From the NCBI RefSeq assembly GCF_963966145.1, contig NC_091049.1, forward strand, positions 7,440,001 to 7,504,000: 64,000 nt of DNA, in the 5' to 3' direction. Below the pieces are notes generated by a model. The model was not told the DNA's origin. It saw only the letters and a program-made list of their open reading frames with translations, and did not search any database. Of this stretch, positions 55,556 through 64,000 are shown in pieces (position 1 is the first letter of the stretch; the number at the start of each line of letters is the position of its first letter). Made by a program: the position numbers and the translations under genes. The DNA comes from Tenebrio molitor. Its lineage: Eukaryota > Arthropoda > Insecta > Coleoptera > Tenebrionidae.

Positions 55556-55958
55556 TACGAGAATACTTCAGTATGGGAAGACACAATAAAATCGATTGTT
55601 TTTACCTATGTCAAACGTATGCAAAAATACCCAAACATTTAATAAGAGATAATGCAAATACTTTTGTAATATTTAAACAAGATGAACTTAATTTAAAACA
55701 CATTTATAACGATCATATCGGTACAGACATGAGATATGAAAAATTTCGAAATTTATGTACTTTATGTTGGAAAATACCGTTTGGATTTATGTGCATTTTC
55801 AAAGATAACGATATTAATAAAGGAAGATATCGTAAAGGTTTCGATCATTTTATTTATTTAGATGAAATATAATTTAAATTAACCTATAATATGGGTTTCA
55901 ATACATAAGTATTAAATCTATTGCTATACCCCCCCCCCTCGATCAGATTAAAAAAAAA

Positions 55959-56163
55959 CGGACCAGACCTGTTCAGACCAGTTCAAAAACGGATCAGACC
56001 TGTTCAAACCAGTTCCAAAACGGATCAGACCTGTTCAAAACCAGTTCCAAAACGGATCAGACCTGTTCAAACCAGTTCCAAAACGGATCAGACCTGTTCA
56101 AAACCAGTTCCAAAACGGATCAGACCTGTTCAAAACCAGTTCAAACAACGGATCACACCTGAT
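55959..56163. repeat. minisatellite, copy 2
   Basis: The same seven units as 44713-44917. Such arrays usually change fast, so an unchanged unit number points to alleles or a very recent copy. Confidence 0.9.
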
Positions 56164-56194
56164 TAGATTAGAAAAAACTGTTAAAAAACAGAGA

Positions 56195-57031
56195 ATGCAT
56201 AAGATAGATAAAGAATTAAAAAAAAGACTTATTATCAAACGGAAAATTATAAAGAACAAATTGGATCTATTAAAACAAGGTGAACTTGATCAAGAAAAAA
56301 TGTTATCACCTCTAACGAAACATTTGGAAAATATTGAAAATATAATAGTTAGTGGTGGTGATGAGAAAAAGAAAGTTAAAGAAATTCCTACATGTTCTAT
56401 ACAACAAAATATTAAAGAGGAGGCACAATCATCTGAACAACCTGAGGTAGTAAATTTAAACTTTCAAAAAATTAGTGGTGAGTTAGAAGATGAAGAACCA
56501 TTGCAAGCATTACCGAGAAAATATATTAATGATATGATCAAAGATGTAGAAGATATATTCGATCATAAGTATGGAGTCAGATATGACCCATCTTCTGAAT
56601 CGTTTAAAGTAGGTAATTCAAAATTATCGATTGTTAATCAAGATTTAATTATACAAAAGAAAACCTATAAAGGCACAAAAGACGATCTCAAACAATATAA
56701 AGAAATTATTCTGAAAACAAATGCGCATAAACGTTATTATCAAGCCAATCAACAAATAGACGGTAGCAAATTAGCAAAATATAAAAACATTATTGCACCG
56801 TTATTTTTAACAACTCGTGAACAAGAGGAAGAGCAACAATCAACATCCGGTCAAGGTTTATCAAAAGAAGTTAATAAAAATGCAATCGATTTAATCTATT
56901 GGGATGACCCGAATGAACTTGTGGAAAGATTACATTTATTAATAGCATCTCAGGCAGCAGGCAATTTTAATCATAGAAACGAAATAATCAGTATCATCGA
57001 AGAATTACGTGAAGCAAATATTATAGAGTAA
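56195..57031 (+). CDS. conserved Polinton protein (DUF8207-like), copy 2
   Basis: Translation identical to 44949-45785; intact. Confidence 0.75.
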   Translation: MHKIDKELKKRLIIKRKIIKNKLDLLKQGELDQEKMLSPLTKHLENIENIIVSGGDEKKKVKEIPTCSIQQNIKEEAQSSEQPEVVNLNFQKISGELEDEEPLQALPRKYINDMIKDVEDIFDHKYGVRYDPSSESFKVGNSKLSIVNQDLIIQKKTYKGTKDDLKQYKEIILKTNAHKRYYQANQQIDGSKLAKYKNIIAPLFLTTREQEEEQQSTSGQGLSKEVNKNAIDLIYWDDPNELVERLHLLIASQAAGNFNHRNEIISIIEELREANIIE

Positions 57032-57042
57032 AAAAGTGAAAA

Positions 57043-57962
57043 ATGGATAAAATTAAAAAACAAGTGGTCGATGAGATTCATAACCAAGCTAGAATTAATT
57101 TTCCCAGACGTAGAGTTATTGTTAAATCATTAAATGATCTATTTCAAGCAGATTTAGTTGAAATGATTCCATATTCAGGTGAGAATAATGGTTTTAAATA
57201 TATTTTAGTGGTAATCAATTGTTTCTCGAAATTCGTATGGGCGTTCCCATTAAAAACGAAGACTGGCTATGAAGTTGTTGAAAATATGGAAAAAGTTTTC
57301 AAACAACAGCAACCTAAAAACTGATATGGGAAAAGAATTTTTCAACAAAACATTTCAATTATTAATGAAAAAATACAATATTAATCATTACAATACATAT
57401 AGTGAAAAAAAAGCATCGATCGTAGAAAGAGTTAATAGAACATTGAAAAACTTAATGTGGAAAGAATTTAACTATCACGCACATTATAGATGGATTAATT
57501 TATTGGATAATATCGTACAAAAATATAATAATTCAAAACATAGAACGATCGGTATGAAACCCTCTGAAGTTAAAAAGAAACATGAAAAGAAACTTTTAAA
57601 CACTGTTTATAATCGCATAAAAATTGTAAATTTATCCTCAAAATTTCATGTAGGTGATCATGTACGAATTTCAAAAACTAGAGGAGTTTTTGATAAGAAG
57701 TACATGCCAAATTGGTCAACTGAAATTTTTACCATAAAAAAAAAATCCTATTAACAAATCCAAACACATATCTATTACAAGATTATCAAAAACAGGATAT
57801 TAAGGGTTGTTTCTATCAACAACAATTACAAAAAGTCAAACATCCAGATGTATATTTAGTAGAAAAAATATTAAGAAGAAAGAACAATAAAGTCTTCGTG
57901 AAATGGTTGGGTTTTGATTCAACTCACAACAGTTGGATTGATAAAACAAAAATTGTTTAAAA
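57043..57962 (+). pseudogene. Polinton integrase with chromodomain, copy 2, same frameshifts
   Basis: Copy of 45797-46716, including both frame changes. Confidence 0.85.
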
Positions 57963-58142
57963 AAAGTTGTGGTCATTACGAACTGGAACAACTGTCTTAT
58001 CGAAAACAATTATTTTACCGTAACCAGAAATTTAATTCAATAGCTTGTTTATGTGAAAGTGTTGAAATTATTATATATTGCAAGAAGGACCATTTGAAAC
58101 TTTGTTTTTTGTATATAAATCTAATTAGAGAAAACTACTACT

Positions 58143-58304
58143 ATGCCTATTCCTGTTCAAAGTAAATGTCCGAGATGCAAAGGTGAAACCGATATGGAAG
58201 GAAGACTTTGCATGTCTTGTGCCATGAAGGAAATAATTAAATTTCAAGGATTTAAACATGTTCCAAGTAGTTATTTTCCTCCTTCTTCTCATTCTTCTTC
58301 TTAA
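58143..58304 (+). CDS. small zinc-ribbon protein, copy 2
   Basis: Identical 53-codon frame with two CxxC pairs. Confidence 0.45.
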   Translation: MPIPVQSKCPRCKGETDMEGRLCMSCAMKEIIKFQGFKHVPSSYFPPSSHSSS

Positions 58305-58395
58305 GCAAATGTATATATCTGTGTGGGATCAGATAGTAGGTATACTATTTGTGTGAAGACAACGGTTAAAGCAACATTAACAAGAAATTACACAA

Positions 58396-58842
58396 ATGGG
58401 TAGTCAAAATTGTACTGACATTGTGAATCTAAAAATGAAAGAAAGAAATGTTCACATAACTTCAGAAACCTGTCAAGTGAAATTAAAACTTCAATTCCAT
58501 AATAAATTTGATCCTTGGGATGCAATACATGTTGAAGATAATCAATACATCTGGTATGGAAGTAAGAACATAATACGTCTTCTAGAAAGGTCATTGGAAA
58601 AATTTAATTGGAAACCTATATCACGATTCGAAATTAAATTGGTCTGTCTAACATGTATGCCAAACATACAAAGATTCTCGAAAACAATCATACTGAAAAA
58701 TCTAAAATCCAACACAGATAATGATGATCATCAACAATGGTATAAAGAAGAAATTATTCAACCCGTATACGAAAAAATGCAAGAACTTGAAATGCCAACA
58801 AATATTTTACTTCATATTGATAACATTAAGGGTTTTTTATAA
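58396..58842 (+). CDS. hypothetical Polinton protein, 148 aa, copy 2
   Basis: Translation identical to 47150-47596. Confidence 0.5.
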   Translation: MGSQNCTDIVNLKMKERNVHITSETCQVKLKLQFHNKFDPWDAIHVEDNQYIWYGSKNIIRLLERSLEKFNWKPISRFEIKLVCLTCMPNIQRFSKTIILKNLKSNTDNDDHQQWYKEEIIQPVYEKMQELEMPTNILLHIDNIKGFL

Positions 58843-58911
58843 AAATTGTGATGAAAATAAATTGTTACAAATTATTATTATTTTTTTATAATCATAAATA
58901 ATTTCAAACAT

Positions 58912-60616
58912 TTAGAATATATAACTCAAGAAGGAGAAATCATTAAAAATTTAAATAAAGGAGAATTTTATAAATATTTAGGTATTAATCAATCAAATCA
59001 TATTCAACATTCAATTATAAAAGAAAATTTAGAAAAGCAATTTTATTTAAGAATTAAATCTATTTTAAAATCAAAATTAAACGGTAATAATTTAATTAAA
59101 GCAGTTAATACATATGCTGTTCCATTACTGACCTATTCTTTCGGTGTTATAAAATGGTCCAAAACTAATTTACAGAACATAAACATTAAAACTAGAGTTC
59201 TTTTTACCAAATTTAGTAAACACCATCCTAAATCTGCTATTGAAAGATTTAATTTACCACGCGAAAACGGTGGTAGGGGTTTTTCAAATCTAGAAATACT
59301 GCTAAAAAATCAAATTGCTTCACTAAAAAATTATTTCCTCAATAGAGCTCGTGATAACACCTTTTTCAATGCTTTGGTTTCAGCCGATAAAGGCTACACA
59401 CCTTTAAATTTAAGTGATAATATAATTTCAGACATTGTTAAGCCAAATATACAGGGTTATTCTAAATGATTGTAGTCGAAGTAGGCGTGAAAACTCAATG
59501 TAAAATTTATGGTTGCCGCTCCACATCAAAAAAACATCAAAATGATGTGAATAAGTGAGTACGCACGGGAGTTAAATTGGGTGCAAAACATCTCAATTTT
59601 TCTGGATTCAATCGTTAATTTAACAAAAATAAATAAAAATCTCTCAGAGCACTTTTCACCTAAAAAATGACAGTGACAGCGACAAAACTGACAGTTCACA
59701 TGAAAGCGGCAAAAATGTAATAACATGGGCATGGCCTACTTCGACTACAATCATTTAGAATAACCCTGTACCTGACACAATAGCAAGTATAAAACAGAAG
59801 TCTTTACATGGGAGATACTTTAAAGAATTGGAACAACCAGAAGTTAATATTCAGGCATCTCATGCATGGCTTAAGAAATCAAATATTCACCCTGAGACGG
59901 AGAGTTTTATATTTGCAATAAAAGATCGTGTTATAAATACAAGAAATTATAAAAAACACATATGCGGTTTACAATCGATAATTGATAAATGTAGGATTTG
60001 CGGAACTGAAGGGGAAACAATTGAACACATTATTTCTTCTTGCACCGTTTTGGCTCAAAGCGAATATAAAAAACGACACGATATATTCGCTAAAATTATA
60101 CACATGAATTTAGCTGTTAAATTCAATTTATTAAAGAATACACAACCACATTATAGTTATACACCAGAAAGTTGTTTGGAAAATGACAGTTACAAGTTAT
60201 ATTTTGATAGAACAATTTTAACTGACATTCATATTAAGCATAACAGACCAGACATTATTATTTTAAATAAACAACAAAAGCAAGCATATCTTTTAGATAT
60301 AGCTGTTCCAAATTCACATAATATAACACAGACATATAACACAAAAATTAATAAATATTTAGAGCTGTCCGTTGCTATGAGAAATCTTTGGTGTTTAGAA
60401 AAAATTTCGATTTTACCACTTGTAATTTCAGCAACGGGAATAGTACCGCAATCTCTTTTTAAAAATTTAAAAATTCTGGATTTAGATAACACATTGGTAG
60501 TTGAAATTCAAAAAGGTATATTATTATACTCATGTCACATCGTGAGGAAGTTCCTTAACATTGACACAGAACATAATACACAACAAAGTCAAAATGCGGA
60601 GGCAAGACGCCGGTAA
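58912..60616 (+). pseudogene. RT C-terminal half plus zinc finger and RLE endonuclease
   Basis: The frame is open from 58912 without an ATG: GEFYKYLGI (RT), a thumb with HHPKSAIERFNLPRENGGRGF, then the MITE. Past the MITE the same frame resumes if one TA is dropped, through a CCHC finger (CRICGTEGETIEHIISSC) and a restriction-like endonuclease core with RPDI...YLLDIAVP, ending at TAA near 60614. Finger plus RLE after the RT is the R2/NeSL-type arrangement. Only the 5' truncation and the MITE inactivate it. Confidence 0.75.
59452..59768. mobile_element. 317-bp MITE with about 35-bp TIRs, TA duplication
   Basis: CAGGGTTATTCTAAATGATT at the left and its complement at the right, both bordered by TA. 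Excision with one TA restores the surrounding reading frame, which confirms the boundaries. Confidence 0.9.
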
Positions 60617-60736
60617 TTATGTTGATAAGCACTGCACTATTACTTGATAGTAATATCCGTAATAGTGTATGTACTCCGGCAAAATTGCCGTGCCGCCGGG
60701 TGGAGGTGGGATAATTACAGAAATCCATCTTCAAAA

Positions 60737-60988
60737 ATGTCATTTTCTAATAAGTTGTCGATCGAGATGGTTAACACAAAAATAAGTGAAAAAGATGCTT
60801 TAAGGTTTCAATTACGAAACGAGCTAATCAAACAACCTATATAACGTGATGAATTGAAAAAAGTATTTGCTGTTTTAGATAATCCTCGACAACTTACGCA
60901 AACAGACATAGATCGAATTATAGATAAATCTCACATCGAAGATAAATATAAGCAAATTTTTAAGAAGATCAATCAACTACCTCGTTAA
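60737..60988 (+). pseudogene. small helical Polinton protein, copy 2, premature stop
   Basis: Copy of 47694-47945 with TAA at 60842-60844 (CAA in copy 1) and further substitutions (GAG to GAA; ATG to ATC in a DKSHMEDKY-like stretch). These are among the few coding differences between the copies. Confidence 0.85.
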
Positions 60989-61112
60989 TGTGGAGAAATA
61001 AGAAAAGAATTTTTTTAAATTAAATTATTTATTTATTATTTTTTTAAATAAATATTTCCAATTTATACGCTTTGTGTTTTATTCTTAAAAAAATAAAAAG
61101 GAAATATGATAA

Positions 61113-61225
61113 GAGGCTAAGCTCATCCAGGCTAAACTCGATCTTATATACCCAATAATCACATACGCAAGTTGCAAACACTTTGTAGCTCAGTGGATCA
61201 TGCATCCGTATTCGCAATCGCATCT
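61113..61225. repeat. Polinton right terminal inverted repeat, copy 2
   Basis: It ends CGCATCT, the exact complement of the left end AGATGCG. ACGTGG and the B box GGTTCGAATCC follow, as in copy 1. Confidence 0.95.
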
Positions 61226-61255
61226 ACGTGGTTCGAATCCCGACCAGTTCAACAA

Positions 61256-61883
61256 TAGTTATTTGTATCACAAGGCCAGAAACTGCACGTTTGCGAGCAT
61301 GAGTACGGGTTTGCAATACGAGTCGATAGACGAGTATTGTAAGTACGAATGCTCGCAAAACAGTTTCTGGACGTGTGATACACAAAATTTTTCGTGCCGA
61401 CTTCTGCGGATTTTTGTTAAATGGAAGTTAAAGCACTTGTTTTAATAATTGGTATTAGGGACTTTTTTTGTGTTGGCAACACTTACATTTAAACATTTAA
61501 ATTTTAAAATCAACATCGCTCTTGTTTCCTGACATTTATTAAATTTAATTAATTTGTTTTGTTTTTGACATTTTCCTGAAACATTTGTTGTAATAAATAC
61601 ACCAGCCCATATTCAAGAACTGGCTCGAAACGTAATTTTCATTAATTAATTTTAGTTAAATATTGCTTCTTTGTAGTTTGTACGTTGTTATAAATAGAAA
61701 AACATTTTTAACGAGCCATCCACAGAACAAACATTGACGTTTGATAGAATTCTGATAACAAATGCCAACCGAAACCGATGACTACTCAAAATCCCTACTT
61801 TTAGCCGGACTAGGCCGGCAATGCATGTGTTTCTGGACGATTTCGAGATCTGTAATTTACCAAATTCCGGCCGGCGGCACGAA
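61256..61883. mobile_element. 628-bp insertion in the right flank of copy 2
   Basis: Flank sequence shared by both copies is interrupted here only in copy 2. The first 125 bp (61262-61386) form a foldback (TTTGTATCACA...TGTGATACACAAA). From 61388, TTTTTCGTGCCG is answered by CGGCACGAAAAA at the right end, suggesting a second TIR element next to the foldback. Confidence 0.65.
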
Positions 61884-62675
61884 AAAACTTTTTTTCATTA
61901 GTACACGCGCACTAACCGCACCCGACCTTCAAATAATACGTCACAGGACAAGGTGTAATTACCTGTACAGGTAATACAGGTAAAAATAATTTTTTTCACC
62001 TGTTTTGGAAACATCTCAAAAACACCTTTAATTACACCTGGGGCCACGCCCTTTTTTGGGTGTGGTAACGGCCACTGTGACGTAGCTTCTGGTCATTGTT
62101 GACCACTTCTTCGGCTGCAAGAACTTCTTCAGCTTCTGGTCATTGACGATCAACTTCTTCGCGACCTTGAGGTCACCTTACCATTAGCTGCGGATGGACA
62201 CGCCATCGAACTGTCCCAGAACCCCCCCATCATAACTACTTAGGTACATATTGCGCAAGTGTAGGACTGCTTCCTGCCAAAATTTTGTGTGCCCCGGATT
62301 TTTCTAAACTCCACAAGCAAGAGGTTTCTCGCAACGTGGACGACATGTTCCTCCCTCCAGATTATTATCAAAGAGTTTGTCAAAAAAGTTATTGTTATTG
62401 AGGTTTTTCTCTTAATGAAAACAATATTTCGTGTTCTTTATGAATCACTTTAATATCTTTTTTAAGGAAACCGATTACATTTATTGTGATTTTCTGACAA
62501 GCTCAAAAACAAACTTTATTTATTGTAGAGACGCAGCTCTCAGCTATCTTTATATTTTCTAACGTAACGTATTTCATGACCAACTTCATTAAACTATATT
62601 ATTTTAACACTTTCCCTAGTTAATGATAGTTGAAAAAAAAAAACATGAAATTCACTGTCGATAGTCCTTTCTTTT
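61884..62675. other. right flank; no gene seen
   Basis: 61884-61980 equals 48212-48308 (the flank before the gap). A short inverted repeat (AGGTGTAATTA...TAATTACACCT) spans 61952-62039. Near 62087-62165 the phrase CTTCTGGTCATTG...CAACTTCTTCG or close occurs twice. The end nearest 62675 is probably 3' UTR and LTR of the minus-strand Copia element; LTR borders are not clear. Confidence 0.45.
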
Positions 62676-64000
62676 TCACATAAGTCCCATTTTCACACAT
62701 AAAATCGCCAGGCGTGTCTTTGGTAGCGGCTTTGTCATAATATCTGCTACTTGATGTTCCGTAGAGATTTGTTGAACGCCAAGTTTTCCCTCTGTCACTT
62801 TTTCTCTGATAAAAAAATGTTTGATGGAAATGTGCTTAGTTCTGCGGTGAAACTCGGGATTCTAAGCCAGTCTCACTGCTGCAGAGTTGTCAACTTGGAT
62901 AATGGGAACATCTCTGAGTTGAATGATCCCTCTAAAAAGTCTGCTTAGCCAAATTGCCTCTTTGGCTCCTTCGTTTGCTGCGATGATTTCTGCTTCAGTT
63001 GTTGAAGTTGCCACAACTGGTTGTCGTTGACTCATCCAGGAAATTGCTCCTCCAGCATACCTTACAAAATGACTCCAGAGGTTGAGCGACCTGTTGATGT
63101 GCATCCTCCAAAATCTGCATCGCTGTAGACGTCCAAAAAACCTTCATCCACGTTGCTCCGATAAACTATTCCCAGGTCCAAGGTCCCTGCTATGTACCTG
63201 AAGACTCTTTTGACTCTTATGACGTCCTCTCGAGTTGGATTTTCGAGTGTTCTCGAAATAAATCCCACGCTGTACGCCAGGTCTGGTCTCGTGCCAAGCA
63301 TGAGATACATCAGAGCTCCAACTGCCTGCCTATAGGGAAATTTCTGTGCTTGATTATCTTTCTCTGATGTGGAAATTTCTGTGCCCTTGAGCATTGGAGT
63401 TGAAACCGGCTTGCATTCTGAAAAATTAAAACGTTCTAAGATTTTCTTTGCATATGTCTTCTGATGAATTTTAATGAACTTTTCTTCATGTTCAATCTCA
63501 AGACCCAAAAAATAATCGGCCTTTTTCGAAACGATTTTGAATTCAGATTTCAACTCTTCAATGAAAATTTCCATTTCTCGTTGATCTGTTGCAGCTAGGA
63601 AACCATCGTCCACGTAGATCACAAGAATGAGTTTTCGACCACCTCTCTCTCGGATGTATAGACATGGGTCAGCGTCACTGGCCTTGAATCCATGTCGTTG
63701 CAGAAAATCTCCAAAACGTTTGTTCCAGCACCTAGGCGCTTGCTTAAGACCGTAGAGACTCCTCTTAAGTTGGCAAACCTTGCTGGTTCCGTCCTCATAT
63801 CCTTGTGGCTGCCTCATAAATACTGTTTCTTCAAGCTCTCCATACAGAAAAGCCGTTGATACATCAAATTGTATCAGATGCATCTTCTCACTTGCTGCGA
63901 TGCTGAGAATTGAACGAATTGTGCCCATCTTTGCCACTGGACTGAAAGTTTCGCTGTAATCAATGCCGTGACGCTGACTGAATCCCTTGACGACCAGTCT
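62676..64000 (-). pseudogene. Copia pol (RT and RNase H), decayed, runs off the window
   Basis: The minus-strand frame from the window edge covers the RT: FDVSTAFLYGELEE, LYGLKQAPRCW and the active site YVDDGFLAA. RNase H begins YSDADFGGC; one base is out of place at about 63064, then GGAISWMSQRQ and VDNSAAVRLA appear in another frame. A TAG (62862-62864) replaces an expected Gln codon before the NPEFHRRTKHI-like end. The last codons reach 62676. It is related to, but clearly different from, the element at 11881. Confidence 0.85.

Larger units (their letters stand above)
52125..55872 (+). pseudogene. Polinton packaging ATPase, copy 2, split
   Basis: Parts 52125-52498 and about 55556-55872, with the same retrotransposon at the same position as in copy 1. 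Confidence 0.9.
58912..60710 (+). mobile_element. R2-like (RLE-type) retrotransposon fragment inserted in copy 2
   Basis: Copy 1 has only two bases (47666-47667) where copy 2 has these 1.8 kb. The fragment is 5'-truncated in the RT palm/thumb, carries the whole C-terminal domain and a short 3' UTR, and holds a MITE at 59452-59768. Confidence 0.75.
48509..61225 (+). mobile_element. Polinton copy 2, right two thirds only
   Basis: 48509-58911 corresponds to 37263-47665 at an offset of 11246, with no difference in any translated frame. It then carries a 1.8-kb insertion (58912-60710) and ends with its own right TIR. All nested insertions and inactivating breaks of copy 1 recur. Confidence 0.95.

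Noticed and set aside
1..64000. CRISPR arrays, bacterial operons or prophage
   Set aside because: No array of short identical direct repeats with unique spacers is present, and every multi-gene block belongs to eukaryotic transposons.

Overview
The window is eukaryotic nuclear DNA, almost certainly from an arthropod and most likely an insect. It is AT-rich, coding exons show GT-AG introns, and nearly all coding capacity belongs to mobile element families typical of insect genomes: Copia, CR1/Jockey-type non-LTR elements, hAT, Tc1/mariner-like elements and Polinton/Maverick. The species cannot be named from the sequence. Only one gene looks non-transposon: a two-exon AAA-ATPase plus PD-(D/E)XK nuclease-like gene at 2264-4243.

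Layout. 1-2200 holds a 160-bp-armed inverted repeat and a Tc1/mariner MITE that still encodes the HTH start of a transposase; the MITE probably sits in the 5' intron region of the ATPase gene. 4833-8255 is a broken hAT element split by other insertions. 9300-18268 is a CR1-like non-LTR retrotransposon whose ORF1 and ORF2 share one frame, separated by a single UAG in a TMV-like leaky context. A very young, apparently intact Copia element with near-identical LTRs and an AAGTC target duplication is nested in ORF2. 18270-21691 is a decayed, GC-rich Jockey-like element on the minus strand, abutting a fragment of a second Polinton polymerase. 22211-27056 is a patchwork of MITEs, foldback repeats and a transposase relic carrying an hAT MITE with a perfect 8-bp target duplication. 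27057-30263 is a DD81E (Sailor-like) DNA transposon.

30278-48182 is a 17.9-kb Polinton/Maverick (adintovirus-like) element with 113-bp terminal inverted repeats. Its cargo is a parvovirus-type phospholipase A2, a basic minor-capsid-like protein, an adenain-like protease, penton-like and hexon-like capsid proteins, protein-primed family B DNA polymerase, a packaging ATPase, a conserved 278-aa protein, an rve integrase with chromodomain, and several small proteins. In an active element these would replicate, package and integrate the DNA. Here the polymerase, major capsid protein, PLA2 and integrase carry frameshifts or stops, and a non-LTR retrotransposon with an intact ORF2 splits the ATPase. 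The element is therefore a decayed, non-autonomous copy.

A 200-N gap (48309-48508) is followed by a second copy of the right two thirds of the same Polinton (48509-61225), including the same nested insertions and the same inactivating breaks. Both copies run into the same right flank. The second copy differs by two insertions: an R2-like, RLE-type retrotransposon fragment and a roughly 630-bp element in the flank. Two assembled haplotypes, rather than a true tandem duplication, is the simplest reading. The window ends in a decayed second Copia element on the minus strand (62676-64000), which continues past the edge.
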